Origin: Rhodeus uyekii
Taxonomy: Eukaryota; Chordata; Actinopteri; Cypriniformes; Acheilognathidae
Direction of reading: 5' to 3'
Assembly (NCBI GenBank): GCA_037043235.1
Contig: JAWRVZ010000289.1
Coordinates: 518,165 to 582,164, forward strand
DNA: 64,000 nt
Part shown: positions 35,420 through 47,399 of the stretch, piece by piece
Numbering within the stretch: position 1 is the first letter of the stretch
Layout: each line of letters begins with the position of its first letter
Made by a program: the position numbers and the translations under genes
The notes under the pieces: generated by a model
Databases searched by the model: none
What the model was told of the DNA's origin: nothing
Seen by the model: only the letters and a program-made list of their open reading frames with translations

Positions 35420-36089
35420 CCGTATTTTCATTTATATAACCTGCGGGTTATACCAGATTTTACGAACCCTGCAGGGGGGGTGCGGGTTATATAAGGGTGC
35501 GGGCTATATCGCACATTTTTACGCTTAATAATATTTCAATATATTTGTTCCGTCCCTAAGGACGTGAGGTTTTTTTGCAGTATTTTCTTTGTTTTTCTTT
35601 CTTGTGAGGGTTGTTGTCTCTGGCGCTTGTACTGTCACTCTGACAGCTGGCGCTGATAGGCTGTCTGACCTGTCAATCATGCAGGAAGACGTGATTGGCT
35701 GTGCTGCATGAGGGCGGGCTCTTCTCATCTCATCCGATGATCAACACCTGTAGAATCGCTTCTTAAGGGACGAGCTGCTGCACAGCGGGAGACACTGCTC
35801 TTTCTTTTTATTTCTGACTTGTGTTTGTTTTTATTGTGTGAATTTTGCGCACAAGCACTGTGTACCGAGCTGAACAGTTATGATAATTGACGTCATGCGA
35901 ACAACATTCGAAATTTGAAATGTGAACTTGCACAAAAAAAACCCATCAATCTATGGCTGCGGGTTATATAAAGGTGTGGGTTATGCCAACAATTTTTACT
36001 TATTATTATTATTATTATTACCCAAAACCCGCGGGCTATATGAGGGTGCGGATTATCTGCGTTTGTGGGATATATGCAGGAAAATACGG
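35420..36089. mobile_element. Tigger-like MITE, second family, copy 1
   Basis: 670 bp with ends CCGTATTTTCATTTATATAA and (inverted) CCGTATTTTCCTGCATATAT, flanked by TA. The subterminal motif gcgggttata repeats at both ends. A related full copy is at 54315-54914 and a fragment at 44310-44530. No transposase is seen. Confidence 0.75.
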
Positions 36090-36321
36090 TAAATCACTGA
36101 CGGTAGACCTCAGCCAATCACTGTGTGCAAAGTTGGTAAACGTGATGACATCATCCGAAGCAATGAGGTCAGTCCCTCCCTTTCTCTTAAGACTTCCCTC
36201 TACTCCGGAGTAAAGGCTGGTGTCAGCAGCTTTATGAATGGGTTTTAAGAGAAAACTAAGAGCCTTTCCCGTTCGGAGAACTCTGAGTGGTATAAGATAA
36301 AATGTTTTTTGAATAAGGCCC

Positions 36322-39300
36322 TTGATTTCCAGTGCCAGACAACATCTGGACTCTATAGCTCGCACACCGGTGCATGTCCTCAGCTTGTATTGCATGGTGT
36401 TTTATGCTTTGATGTGACTGATGGCTTGGTAACATGCCACTATTTAATATCCTGGAAGGAAGCATGTCGATTAATGACTATAAATCATAAAGCAGCTGTA
36501 TAATTTTCTCCCTGTGTGATTATTGTGGAATACTCTCACTTGATTCCTCACAGTAAACAGCTTCTCTGGCGGCTGGTGCGAAATGTTTCGGCATCTGTTC
36601 TGCTCCGTTCAAAATGCCAAGAGGAAATTACAACCTGGTTGTCATGAACTTATGATCCGTTGTGTATCTGTAACGTGAATTCATCATACATAATGTGAAA
36701 TATCTCTGGCTCGCTGACACGGAGGTCAAGTGAGGCTGTGCTTATTTAGTTAGCTTATGAAGTTAGTGTCTTTGAATGCTCTCATATTGGTTTAAATATA
36801 AAGGTTGAAACTGTTATCAATTTTTCATAAATGTCACGTTGGGAACAAGTAAAGCAAAATATAATTGGTAGCACTTCATTTTACATTGTGTACTTGATGT
36901 ATTTACCTAAAAAAGTACTGGGTAATATAAGATAACTTCATGGGTTAAGGCTGGGTTTAGGAGTCTGTTAAGGTTAGTACCTAGTTATAACCCAGTTATT
37001 GTAATTATTATAAGTAATACATAGTATATACTTGGGGAACAGGACCAATAAAATGAACACAAATTGATTCATTATATAACTTAACCATTGGCTGAAACAA
37101 TGCTTATATTACCATCAACATTTCACCCTTTTCTTGAATGGGAGGATTTCACTGTGACAACTTACCCCATATTGTCTCTCCTATTGGGGCATGTTGTCAC
37201 AAAAGACCAGTTAAAGTCTTTATTTCTTCTTTTTTGCTATGTGGGTGCAAATGTATAACATCTTTTTGACAATTGACTTTTTAAAAACAATCCAACCTTA
37301 AAGTATTTACTTTTAAAAATGCTTTTTACGTTTACGGTAACTCGCCCTCTTTTTAAGCTTCTTTTCGTGTCTAAAGAAGACTAGACGAGCTCATCTTCTT
37401 GTCTCGTCCTTCATTCTTTTCTGCAGTGTTTTGGTGGGGAAAGTTGATCCCTCCCTGGCCCCTGTTCCTGTCAGGATTAAGAGCCTGTTAGACACATGCG
37501 AAGCAGGAAATACCTTAACTAGACCCTACTGGGGTCACCATGGATACCAGCCCAGAAACCTGCTGCCACAGGCCTCTCGCTCGCGCTGCTTTATTAGCGG
37601 AGTTAATGGTAGTGATGGGCGGAGTTGCTACAGCAGAACTAGTGGAGAGCAAACCTGGGTTACGTTTGACCTCTGGTTACTATTAACAACTTGTCTGAAA
37701 GAAGCAGAGCCGTTTCATCAAAGCGCTTTCCTTCCTCAAATGCACACTGAATGCTTTTACACAACCGGATACCTTTGACAGACTTTCCAGAAGGAATTCT
37801 TTTGTCATTTTCTGACTTATTCTTTGCAATTGCATTTTGTTTTTGGGACTCAAGTGGCTCAGTAGAATTTAGGCCATGCATTGTTTCTCTAGATTTACTC
37901 GCATTTCAAAACAATAGTGTAAATGTCTTCTGCAGCAAGTGGATGGATTTCATGGAAATTTGACCTTTTGTGTGGAACAATCATCAAGTCCTGGTGCATC
38001 TTTTACAGGAAACAAGTTGGTGTCATTCAGATCCTTCTGCCAAGACAAATGCATTATTATTGAACGGAAATGAACCCAATTACCATTTGAATACAAGTCA
38101 GTCACCATTTGTTTTGTAAATGTGAAACCCTGACCTCAGCTTCTAAATATTCCCTCTGATCCCCCAAAGTGGGTTTATTTTACAATGTTTCCCTTATTGT
38201 TTCCATGGTGACGCGTCATGCTTGTCACGTGACACGCCGCAGCATAAACACGTCGTCAATTTATGATTGAACATATCGATATTTCCGATTTTATAGACAT
38301 CAGTGTGTATTTTTCAAGCTATAAATGTATTGTTTAGCCAGTACTTACCGGTATGTGTATTTACATGTCTGAAACCAAAAATAAACCTTATGTGGTTGAA
38401 AACACTGTATATTTGTGATGTATGACAAGCTCTGAGCGCGTCCGTCTCTGGATCAGCGCCAGATGACGAACGAAAACGCGTTTTTAAAATTTATTTAGCA
38501 GTTGATTACGTGACGCATGAGCGTTCTGATCGCACCGGTGTAATCGTACGTGCGAAAGGGTTAAAGAGTCATAACTAGCATGATGCGTCAGTATGTGCTT
38601 TTTTTTTAAAAAGAGGATCCCCAACAGGGATAATTCCCTAATGCACTGCTCCACACGAACCCCCCCTTAAGAGTGCACTGCAGAGGTGCAGATGAATGAA
38701 TGACATGTTGATGGACATTGAATAGACGTAATTATATTTAGGCCCCCCCCCCCCTCCCTCGCAACTGGTCGCCAGGAGCAACGGGTGGCTCAGGTGGCAG
38801 TGTCCAAGGCAATGCCCCCAACCTTGCATCCCATAATCAAATTTGAGCACTATCTCAGAATTGGCCTGACAATTGGCCCACGACTAATTCAAACTCCGAT
38901 TTGATTTCGCAGGGACTGCGCTGAGTCTTGATCGACGTCAGGAGGTGTTTTTGCTCATCTTTAGGATGCCATATAAACGTTAGCGATTGTTTGTTTTGTA
39001 TCGATTGTCAAATTTGATTTGACTAAATTCCACATCTGGATAAGTGTGGAAAAAGGTTTGTTTCCTGACTTTTGCTCCTGCTCAGATTTCTGAAATATAG
39101 AAACATAGTTTCTATTAAAATAAATAAATATCATTCAAGCAGAGTGTCTTGATGACAGCTTGCATTGTTTTTATGTATTGTCGTTTTCCACTGTCTCTGT
39201 CTCTTTGTTGTTGGACTTCCATTTAGTTTTTAGTCAAAAGTCTGGACGTTTGACTTTGTCGACTGTGACTAAAAAGCTCACACATACAGGTGGATTAAGC

Positions 39301-39796
39301 ATTGCAGAAACTAAAGAAATAATTGTGGGGATCACCAGTACTGTTGAAATGCCTTACATTGGGTGCTGGTCTGATACATTTGTTAAGCACTGTATCCCGA
39401 GATTTGGGTTATGGAAACGTCCAGAAAGTTGAAACTGTTCTTTAGTGTTTTAGGATGTTCTGCTTGCTTACAAGCAGTAACATTTGTTATATGGTTCATT
39501 TTTTTTGTTGTTGTTTTTAAAAAAAAATCTGAGGTTACCTTTTTTGAAACTTAGAGGAATTAAACAAAAGTTAATTTATTTTATTGAAAAATTGTCAAAG
39601 TTGTAACCCTCAGTAATGGTGATGCACATTATGTGTGGCTAGTGTCATGTTGTAATGCTTCATATTTAAAATATCCCAGTAAAATCATTAAACATCTTAT
39701 ATTCGTAGATTTACGACAATTTGGAGGTTATCCTATTCTTTGCAAAACTCTTTACGAAGAACATGCCTATCAGGAATTTAAATTATATTTAACTTA
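36322..39796. other. fgfr1 intron 2, distal part
   Basis: Mostly unassigned intron DNA. A poly-C run lies at 38743-38753. No gene or RNA is supported; the open frames are short and without family features. Confidence 0.4.
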
Positions 39797-40293
39797 AGGG
39801 CCAGTCACACAGCCGATCACGCACGAATCAGAATCAGAATCACGCACAGATTGGGTTTGTGCGTGCTAGTGCATCGAGAAATTGACCAAAGGATTCCACG
39901 AACATTCGACGCACGCCCGACCCACTGACGGAGCGCGTCCAAACACATTGTCAGGGGAATGAACGTGATACGTGCGTGGTTCATGCGTGATATGAAGGTG
40001 GGGTGGACGTGTGCGATTTCGAACCAGTTCCGACGCATAAGCACTGGCGGCCGACGCACACTCGACGCATAAACTACGCACGGCGACTCATGAATAACGC
40101 ACACAGTTATTTTGAACCGTTCAAAACTCAAAATCACGCACAAACCGCCTTCGACGCACATCCATTTACAATCACTGACGGTCCACGTTCGTTCCACCGA
40201 CGAATTACGCATATGACGCACACTCCACGCAGAAACCAAAATGTGTGCGTAATTCGTGCGTGATTCATGCGTTTTCGCTGTGTGACTGGCCCT
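39797..40293. mobile_element. Harbinger-type MITE next to exon 3
   Basis: 497 bp with inverted ends agggccagtcacacagc and gctgtgtgactggccct, flanked by a TTA duplication (39794-39796 and 40294-40296), the PIF/Harbinger signature. The interior is full of short cgacgcac/gtgcgt motifs that pair with each other. It has no coding capacity. It ends 36 bp before fgfr1 exon 3. Confidence 0.85.
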
Positions 40294-40329
40294 TTAGCAT
40301 GACTAATATGTTTTGCTCTTGTTGTTTAG

Positions 40330-40587
40330 TGGTTGCTCTGGTCGAGCCCATGCCGTTCACTCTGTATCCGGGAGAGAAACTGGAGCTGAGCTGTAAAGGT
40401 CAAGAGGAGACACAGGAAGTGATGTGGACTAAGGACCATGTTCCACTGGTTGATGGAGAGCACACTCGTCTGCGCAACGACCAGATGGAGATCGAAACCG
40501 TAGAGCTGGCCGACTCCGGTCTGTATGCCTGCTTTGCTCAGGGACCCAACAGCAACCGGACTGATTACTTCAATGTCAACGTTACAG
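40330..40587 (+). CDS. fgfr1: fgfr1 exon 3: Ig-like domain D1
   Basis: This exon encodes the first immunoglobulin-like loop. The cysteine pair is visible in GEKLELSC and DSGLYACFAQG, with the tryptophan in VMWTKDHVPL. Acceptor ttgtttag and donor acag/gtgag flank 258 nt, phase 1 to 1, so skipping keeps the frame. That is the basis of the known alpha (D1 present) and beta (D1 absent) FGFR1 isoforms. D1 is autoinhibitory in the family and is not needed for ligand binding. N-glycosylation sequons NRT and NVT occur near the end. The intron just upstream is occupied by a MITE that ends only 36 bp before the exon. Confidence 0.93.
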
Positions 40588-40673
40588 GTGAGAAACCAAC
40601 TGAGTGATCGGCTGACTCTTGTATTGCTCACAGAAGCTACAAAAACATAACCTGATTTTCTGCTCTTGGTCAG

Positions 40674-40757
40674 ATGGATTGATTTCCTCAGAAGATGAGG
40701 ACGAAGACGAGTCTTCCTCAGAGGAAGCCAAGCTGTCAAGCGACCAGAAGCTTCTGC
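40674..40757 (+). CDS. fgfr1: fgfr1 exon 4: acid box linker
   Basis: This 84-nt exon, phase 1 to 1, encodes the acidic linker between D1 and D2 (SSEDEDEDESSSEEAKLS). In the FGFR family this acid box binds the heparin site of D2 in cis and helps autoinhibition. The upstream intron is only 86 bp. The acceptor is ggtcag and the donor ctgc/gtgagt. It can be skipped without a frameshift. Confidence 0.93.
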
Positions 40758-41077
40758 GTGAGTCTTCATCAAACTCAAGATACGCAAAACAAAATTGTTA
40801 GGAGTGTCCCTCAAAGCAGGAATTATAACAGGAAATGGTGGACAATTTTGTTTTATAAACCACAGCCGTCTTGTGGAATGTGACGAGCTTTAGATTATGA
40901 GCTTTTGATGGATTCGTTTTTGAGTCCCTAGGGCACTTATCAAGACAGAGCGAAACCAGCAGCCAGATCTTGCACACGTTGATCTGGTTCAGCTTGGTGC
41001 AATCACTCTAACTGTTGCTTTGCTGTGCTGAGATGCTCATTCTCCGGATGTTGACTCTTATTCTTGTGTACTTTCAG

Positions 41078-41250
41078 CAATGGCTCCTGTTTGGGCTCAG
41101 CCGGATAAGATGGAGAAGAAGCTCCATGCGGTTCCTGCCAGCAAAACCGTCAAGTTTCGCTGCCAGGCCAACGGTAACCCTACACCAACTCTGAAGTGGC
41201 TCAAGAACGGCAAAGAGTTTAAGAGAGACCAGCGGATAGGAGGCTTCAAG
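41078..41250 (+). CDS. fgfr1: fgfr1 exon 5: first half of Ig domain D2
   Basis: The exon encodes MAPVWAQPDKMEKKLHAVPA and on to the basic heparan-sulfate and FGF binding surface (KTVKFRCQANGNPTPTLKW, then NGKEFKRDQRIGGFK). The basic stretch around KMEKKLHAVPASKTVK is the family heparin-binding segment, and the first D2 cysteine is in KFRC. It is 173 nt, acceptor ctttcag, donor ttcaag/gtgaga, ending in phase 0. It is nearly invariant with respect to vertebrate FGFR1, which supports a functional gene. Confidence 0.95.
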
Positions 41251-41868
41251 GTGAGAGCAACTACAACTGGCGTTTAAATCAGAGATGCTATTACACTATC
41301 TATAGGGATAACTGGTGTGAAATGAGTCCTGATGTGGAGGTGAAAAGGGCAACAGATGTGCCTTCCAGACACCTCGCTGTTGCATGACAGAGGGGGAAGA
41401 CACCGGACACCGGAGCCGTGGGTTTCTGGCTGTCCTTGTTTTACACAACTCGTGCTCAAACGGATGAGGATAACCTCCAGGATAAACCAACCAGGTCCTT
41501 GTGCTCACGTGACCGCGTTGATCAGGAATATTAACCAACTAAGTTGATTCCTTAGCGACACGTTATTAGGACTACTGTATGTTTGCGTTTCGGCCACGGC
41601 TGACTTGTTTCACACTCATTAAATTTGTCATTCGGCCCACAATTATTCAAGTTGTGCTCTTGTTTTGGTGCTGTGTTTGTAGCGGAGCACAAAATGAGAC
41701 ATTTCCTTCATGCGTCTTTTAAAGGCAATTTATGGTGATCACTTCTGTCAAAATATTTTTTTATCAAAGTAGTCCATTCTACTTAATTCAAGCAAAACAT
41801 TCAAATGAAAACATTTAATTTAGGCTTTTATTCACATATAAACTTTTCTCAGTCCTACTCTGAATATT
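41251..41868. other. fgfr1 intron 5, proximal
   Basis: Unassigned intron DNA with no recognised element. Confidence 0.4.
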
Positions 41869-42907
41869 AGGGATGCAGTGAAATTCAAATTTTGGGTCGA
41901 AAGAATTCATAGACTTGGCCGAAAATTAATTATTCGAACATATCTAATAAACTCTCAAATAGCTAAAAGTGAATTGTAAAAACCATTAAAGTGCACATAA
42001 GGCAGATTTTATATTTGCTTTGTAATAACAGAATTATGAAGTTTGTTGGTGAAATATAAACATTTAAACAACAGGACGGATTTATAAGAAAAAAATGTAA
42101 TGACTAGATATGTAATACAATGCATATATTTAGCCAAATTTTCTTCTCTAGAGTTTATTTAGATACAGTAATACCTCGCTTTACAAGTTTGATTCATTCC
42201 AGGAGCTCGTAACTCAAAATGCTTGTACACCAAAACAATTTTCCCCATAAGAATGCACTAAAAATCACTTGATTCGTTCCACACGACAATAAATGCTCAC
42301 TTAAATATTTTTTGCTTTCACCCTATTAATTACAACCATTAAGATCTCTTATAAATACTAATTAATAATTGACAATTAAACTCTAAAATACATGACAATT
42401 TACTGTAACGCACTTTATCTTTGAGTCACTGCTGGCGTGAAGGAGACGAGAGGAGGGTTTTACTGCTAACAGGGAGAATTTCATCCCTTCTTTCTTACTC
42501 ATCTTGAGCTCATTGTCTATATGCTGTACTGTACGTATATATTTCACTACGTGAACAATAGCGATCACAATTAATGTGACAACAGGAGGTAAAACCGCTG
42601 TAAATCACTTATAAAAGTATCACTGCGGAGAATGATGAACCAAACCGAGCGACTCTGAGAGAATGAACGAGTGAAGGGCTGATGGGCTTTATGAGAGACT
42701 GTGTGTAGGATATTTACAGTAAAAATGCGCGTGAAGATGCTGAGCGTTAGGACTTTTCCACACAAAAATGTGCGTGGGTGAGGGGAAACATTTTCTTGCA
42801 CTCCGATACAATGCCGATACTCTGTTTTAGTCTCTGATTTCACCCTAAAACCAAAAAGAATATTATTGTGATTATTATCGCTATCCGAAATGTAGGCGAA
42901 TCCCTAC
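41869..42907. mobile_element. hAT-type element containing a Tigger-like MITE
   Basis: Outer ends agggatgcagtgaaattc and (inverted) agggattcgcctacatttc, with a 7-of-8 matching 8-bp duplication (tgaatatt at 41861, tgaatata at 42908), which is typical of hAT transposons. The middle is Tigger-like MITE copy 2. No transposase frame remains. Confidence 0.7.
42166..42830. mobile_element. Tigger-like MITE, copy 2 (right end lost)
   Basis: The left end CAGTAATACCTCGCTTTACA follows TA. The body is close to copy 1 at 20631, including the minus-strand MSKKEGMKFSL peptide. The right inverted end is missing after cactccgatacaatgcc. Confidence 0.75.
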
Positions 42908-44309
42908 TGAATATAGTGTATGATTTTGATTATACGGATTACTTTTATTGTCTGTATTTTTTTGCTATAAAATCAACTGTAAAGATTTTAACAAGTTTTG
43001 TTTCATAATTTTCCAAAATAGTGATAAATGATTTTTCAGTTTAAATCTTTCTTTAAAAAAGTACTACACATCAAAGTGATGTTTTTCTTTCTCTTTATTC
43101 ATTCACATTATGTGTACAGTGATATTCTCCGCAGTTGTTTGCTTGTGTCATTGTGGACCTGCAGCGTCTGTGTTTCTCATCAAGGTGTTTTCCAGCTGGG
43201 AGACATTAGTCCTCTTCCTCTCCTCCCCGCATACACACTTTACCATCTGGAGTGTGTTTGAGGCCACTGTAATGCATACACACATGCACGCACACACAGG
43301 AACATGTGCATTGACATGGTTTATACAGATATTTGAGGATACGAAGCAATATACTTTTTTCATGTGGACACAGACCATATCATATTCGTACCATATCATA
43401 GCAATAATAATGCATGCATAATCCCATGAGTGTGAAGCTCTTCCGTCCTCCCCACCTCCTCCTTTCTTTTGTTCAACAACAGTCTGGCACAATTGTTAAT
43501 TTACATTAAGTGTTTGTGAAAAGGAAGAGAGGCAGCCTGAGAGTGTTGCCGCTTACATCTGAGAAGCCATAACCTCTTATTAATTTTGCTTAACCTAAAG
43601 CTCATTTCACCAAGCCGTAATAACAAGATGAGCTGTTATTGCAGAGAACGCATGCGCCGTCCGCTGAATCTTTATGGGTTTAGTTCACTCTAAAATTAAA
43701 ATCTGGTCCCACTTTATATTAGGTGTTTTTAACTACTAATATTAAATAATATTAAAATACTAATATTAAAATTTAAACAAATCATTTGATACAATGCACT
43801 TAATGTTTACATGTTTACGTGTACATGTTTTTACATTGTACTTGTGTTTAAAATAAATACCTGTCCGTAATTACTTTATTACATCTATAATTACACTGTT
43901 AACTCTTCCTTTCCTTTAAGCCACACTTAAACCGACCCAGACACTAAATCTGTCCTAAGTAAGTACATTGTCATTTATTTTTGCTGCAAGTACATAGAAG
44001 TTTAACGCGTAATTTTTTTAACACTTTTTTAAAGTGTGACTAAAAATCCTATTGTCATTTACTCTCCTCCAAATCTGTAATGATATTCATATTTCTATGA
44101 AACACAAATGGAGAGGATAAAATATCGATATTTAGTACCATGACTTCTGATGACTTTGTGTCAGACAGACAAAATGATACATAATTCACAAATAGCAAAA
44201 ATGGTTTTAATCGCTGCCAAATGCTATATAATTATATTATATGCTATATAATAAATATGGGAACACTTTCTAATGTTTAATTTGTTAACATTAATGTATT
44301 AACTAACAT
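42908..44309. other. fgfr1 intron 5, unassigned
   Basis: AT-rich intron DNA with short CA-type repeats (43273-43301). No gene or recognised transposon. Confidence 0.4.
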
Positions 44310-44530
44310 GAACTGACGTCGTCTTGCATGATTGACAGGTCAGACAGCCTATCAGCTCCAGCTGTGAGAGTATAAGCGGCAGACACAACAACCCTCGCAA
44401 GAAGGAAAAACAAAGAAAATACAGCAAAATAACCTTACGTCCATAGGGACGTAACACTATTATTACGTGTAAAAATGTGTGATATAACCCGCACCCCCCT
44501 GCGGGGTTTGTAAATTCTGGTATAACTCAT
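44310..44530 (-). mobile_element. Fragment of second Tigger-like MITE family
   Basis: Inverted relative to 35420: gtcagacagcctatcagctc, then tacgtccatagggacgtaac and gatataacccgcacccccct match the complement of the element at 35420-36089. The outer inverted ends are absent. Confidence 0.65.
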
Positions 44531-45092
44531 GGGGGTTAAAGTTAATTTGTTAATGTTAATTTCAACTTAAAGTTGCGTTGAAATTAACTTTAACAAAGAT
44601 TAATAAATGCTGTAAAAAAGCAGTTCATTATTACTCCGTTAACTAGTGAAACTTTATTGTAAAAGTTAACTTATACACAAAATAGAATAATATATTTTAA
44701 ACAGTTTAATAAAAAACATACTTGTGTACTAATATACACTGCTGAACTGTAGAGGTCCATGTTGCTTAGCAGACGTGTGTTTCTTTTTAATGGACTGAGT
44801 TTGATGTGAGCTGGCAGTGTAAGGATCTCTTGGCTGGAGAAGTAGAGGACATGGACTGGCCTGTATCTCACTCTCCACCGCAGAACAAGCTGTTCTCCAC
44901 CACTCTGTTCTTGTGCCTGACTGATGTTAAACTAACCTGACTGATGTTAAACTAACCTGACGGCGATTTGCTGCCAATTCACTCTGAAACTCAAGTCAAC
45001 TCAAACTTCCTCAGCCTTTCATTGAAATGATCTTTAAAGACAATCTGCCCTCGAAGTTATTTAGCACTTTTCTGCTTTTATATGTTTATATA

Positions 45093-45931
45093 CAGTAGAA
45101 CCCCGACTTACGAAATTAATCCGTTCCGAGGTTGGCTTCGTAAGTCGATCTTTTCGTAAGTTGGTCAGGCTTTTACATGTAAATTGCCTAATCCGTTCCA
45201 AGCCCTATGAAAAACACCACATTTAATTTTATAATAAAGCTAAAATTGTTCAGTATGGTCCCTACGGTTTAAGGGTTACGGCCATATTCTTTCGCTATGG
45301 CAGACATGCACATCCCAGCTTCATGCTTCTCAATTATTTCCCTTTTCGTCTCTAGATAGAATTTGCTTCTTCCATTTTACTTTCACTTTCATCGTGCTGC
45401 AGCACTAGTATTTTGTGCCCAGTGCAAAGCTCTCAACAACAATCTTCACATCCATGGCTAGTGATTAGAAAAATGTTTGTTAACTGGGCACAAAATAAAA
45501 CAAACTTTAGCGTTAGTGTAGCACAGATGAAATGGGAGAGGAACGCCGCTCCGCAGAGGCTGGTGGGAGCGATGCTGACCAATAAGAGAGCAGGATGCTG
45601 CAGCGAAAGCTAGAGTCAGAGCCGGGAGCAGTGTTGCCAGATTGGGAGGGTTCCCGGCAGGTTTTAAGCTGTAGTTGGGCTGGTAATCTTCAGTCCAATC
45701 TGGCAACACTGGCCAGGAGACAGCCAATGGGAGAGCGGGACGATTGGTGCAAGTTTCCGGGTCAGTGGCGCGAATTTCAAAACAAAACTCGGAAATTGTC
45801 GCCTCGGCCGAGATTTCATTTTTCGCATCTCGATCATTTTGTCGTTACTCGGGCGAAAAAAACCCTGAAATCTTTTATCATATGTTGAACTTTTCGTACG
45901 TAGAGCGTTTCGTAAAGTCGGGGTTCTACTG
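45093..45931 (-). mobile_element. Tigger-like transposon with HTH remnant
   Basis: 839 bp with ends CAGTAGAACCCCGACTTACG and (inverted) CAGTAGAACCCCGACTTTAC, flanked by TA on both sides. On the minus strand near 45280-45360 it encodes LETKREIIEKHEAGMCM followed by SAIAKEYGRN. This is the CENP-B/pogo helix-turn-helix start of a Tigger transposase, followed by a stop. The rest of the transposase is gone. Confidence 0.8.
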
Positions 45932-46065
45932 TATTTCGGTCTTTGAGTCAACAAACACTATGTAAAATAACAGTATTTTCTTTGCTGTTGATCTTTCATC
46001 GACTGTATCTGCAATGCTCCTTACTCCTCCCGTAAATGTAAAGTACAGAAAACATACGAAAAGGT

Positions 46066-46087
46066 GGTTGTTGTTGTTGTTGTTGTT
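46066..46087. repeat. GTT microsatellite
   Basis: A (GTT)7 run in intron 5, about 170 bp before exon 6. Confidence 0.85.
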
Positions 46088-46258
46088 TTTCTGGCCCAAC
46101 TAGGCATTGGTGGGCGGAGTTGGTGTAAATAGCCTCTGCTAGCAATGCGGACTATTTGCCCTTAGTGTAATAGTTGATGCATTATGTGGTGAATTTAATT
46201 ACATTTAGGCACGCACAGAATCTGCACACCTTTTTATATTTTTCATTTTACTGCACAG

Positions 46259-46382
46259 GTTCGAGAACATATGTGGACCATCATAATGGAGTCGGTGGTA
46301 CCGTCAGACAAAGGCAACTACACCTGCCTGGTGGAAAACAAATATGGCAGCATCAATCACACCTACCAGCTGGACGTAGTCG
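46259..46382 (+). CDS. fgfr1: fgfr1 exon 6: second half of Ig domain D2
   Basis: This exon encodes VREHMWTIIMESVVPSDKGN, then YTCLVENKYGSINHTYQLDVV, completing D2 with its second cysteine (YTC) and an NHT glycosylation sequon. It is 124 nt, phase 0 to 1. The acceptor is tgcacag; the donor gtcg/gttagt is weaker than the other donors of this gene (T at +3). It lies 5 kb from exon 5 because intron 5 holds several transposons. Confidence 0.94.
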
Positions 46383-47330
46383 GTTAGTCATGTTTTTTGT
46401 CTTGCTCTACGGTTTAAAATTTCCTCAACTTTACCCACGTTTTTGTTATTCTCGGTTGTGGGCAAATTTGTGTTGGTCTTCCCTTCCCCACCAGCCCAGT
46501 TGTAATGATTTATCGCCAACTCTTTTGATTAAATGGATTCACGTGTTTAGCTAGCACAGGCAAATGATCCTGAAGTGAGGCTTACAGAGCCGACGCTTAC
46601 TGGAGTCAATCAGATGCAAATGAGTGTTGTTCACCATACAGCTAATGCTTTGGTGCAGCACCACTAATGGTTACCATCACTTCCCTGAAATGAACCGAAG
46701 TAACGGATGGCTTTACATTTTTCGTGCGAGTGTCTGTGTGTACGTGCTTGTCAAGGACAGGCACATGTGCTCTGTTGATGGTGCGTGTTAAATGATCCAT
46801 TGCAAACATAAAGTGTTTACTTGATGCAGTGCATGAGTTAGAGATGCGGTTAGTGGCTTAAGATGAGATCAGAGTGTTTGGAATAAAGAAATTCAAACAC
46901 TGATTGGCTGATGTGGACTTGATTGATGCCTTCGTTAAGTGGCAAATAAATCAGTACTGCACCCGTGTAGATGGGGCCCACTATGACATCATTTACACCC
47001 TACACACACATTCATGAGAAGACGCCTTTTTGATTCTGTCACACACACATCGAGTTTCAGAAGATGCAATTGCAATTTGATTTCATGTTTGTCTTTGATC
47101 AAAATAAAATGGACATGTACTTCCCTTTTCTTTTTCCTGCATGATTGTCTGTAGATTCATAGACTTGCCGCCTTTTGGTCCGAAGGCCTGAGAGACGGGT
47201 TGTGGCTTAAAATAACATTTCCACTCATTTCCACCAAATTACACTAATTATGATGAGTTTCTGGTCTGCATGTTAAATCGGTGTAACTCCCTGTATTCTC
47301 TGTGATAATAGCATCTAATGAACTCAGGGC
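46383..47330. other. fgfr1 intron 6, proximal
   Basis: Unassigned intron DNA. At 47327-47375 a hAT-like end (cagggctcaacgttaagg) borders the following DIRS fragment. Confidence 0.4.
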
Positions 47331-47399
47331 TCAACGTTAAGGATTTTTTTTCCACTGGCCCGGTCATTCAAAATTGTACTTGCTATGGCAAAAGAAAAA

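Larger units (their letters stand above)
28782..36321. mobile_element. PIF/Harbinger-like element split by later insertions
   Basis: The left end reads gggccgtattcacaaaaaca then tcttaagac. The right end, inverted, reads gggccttattcaaaaaacat followed by a related tcttaag-type region. These are GGGCC(G/T)TATTCA ends of the Harbinger type seen in fish. About 850 bp on the left and 250 bp on the right belong to it; the middle is a DIRS element, a SINE-like repeat and a Tigger-like MITE. No transposase frame remains, and the 3-bp duplication is not clear. Confidence 0.5.

Noticed and set aside
40619..40801. 60-codon ORF continuing beyond the acid-box exon
   Set aside because: The donor at 40758 and the phase into exon 5 (LPMAPVW) match FGFR1, so the continuation is intron.
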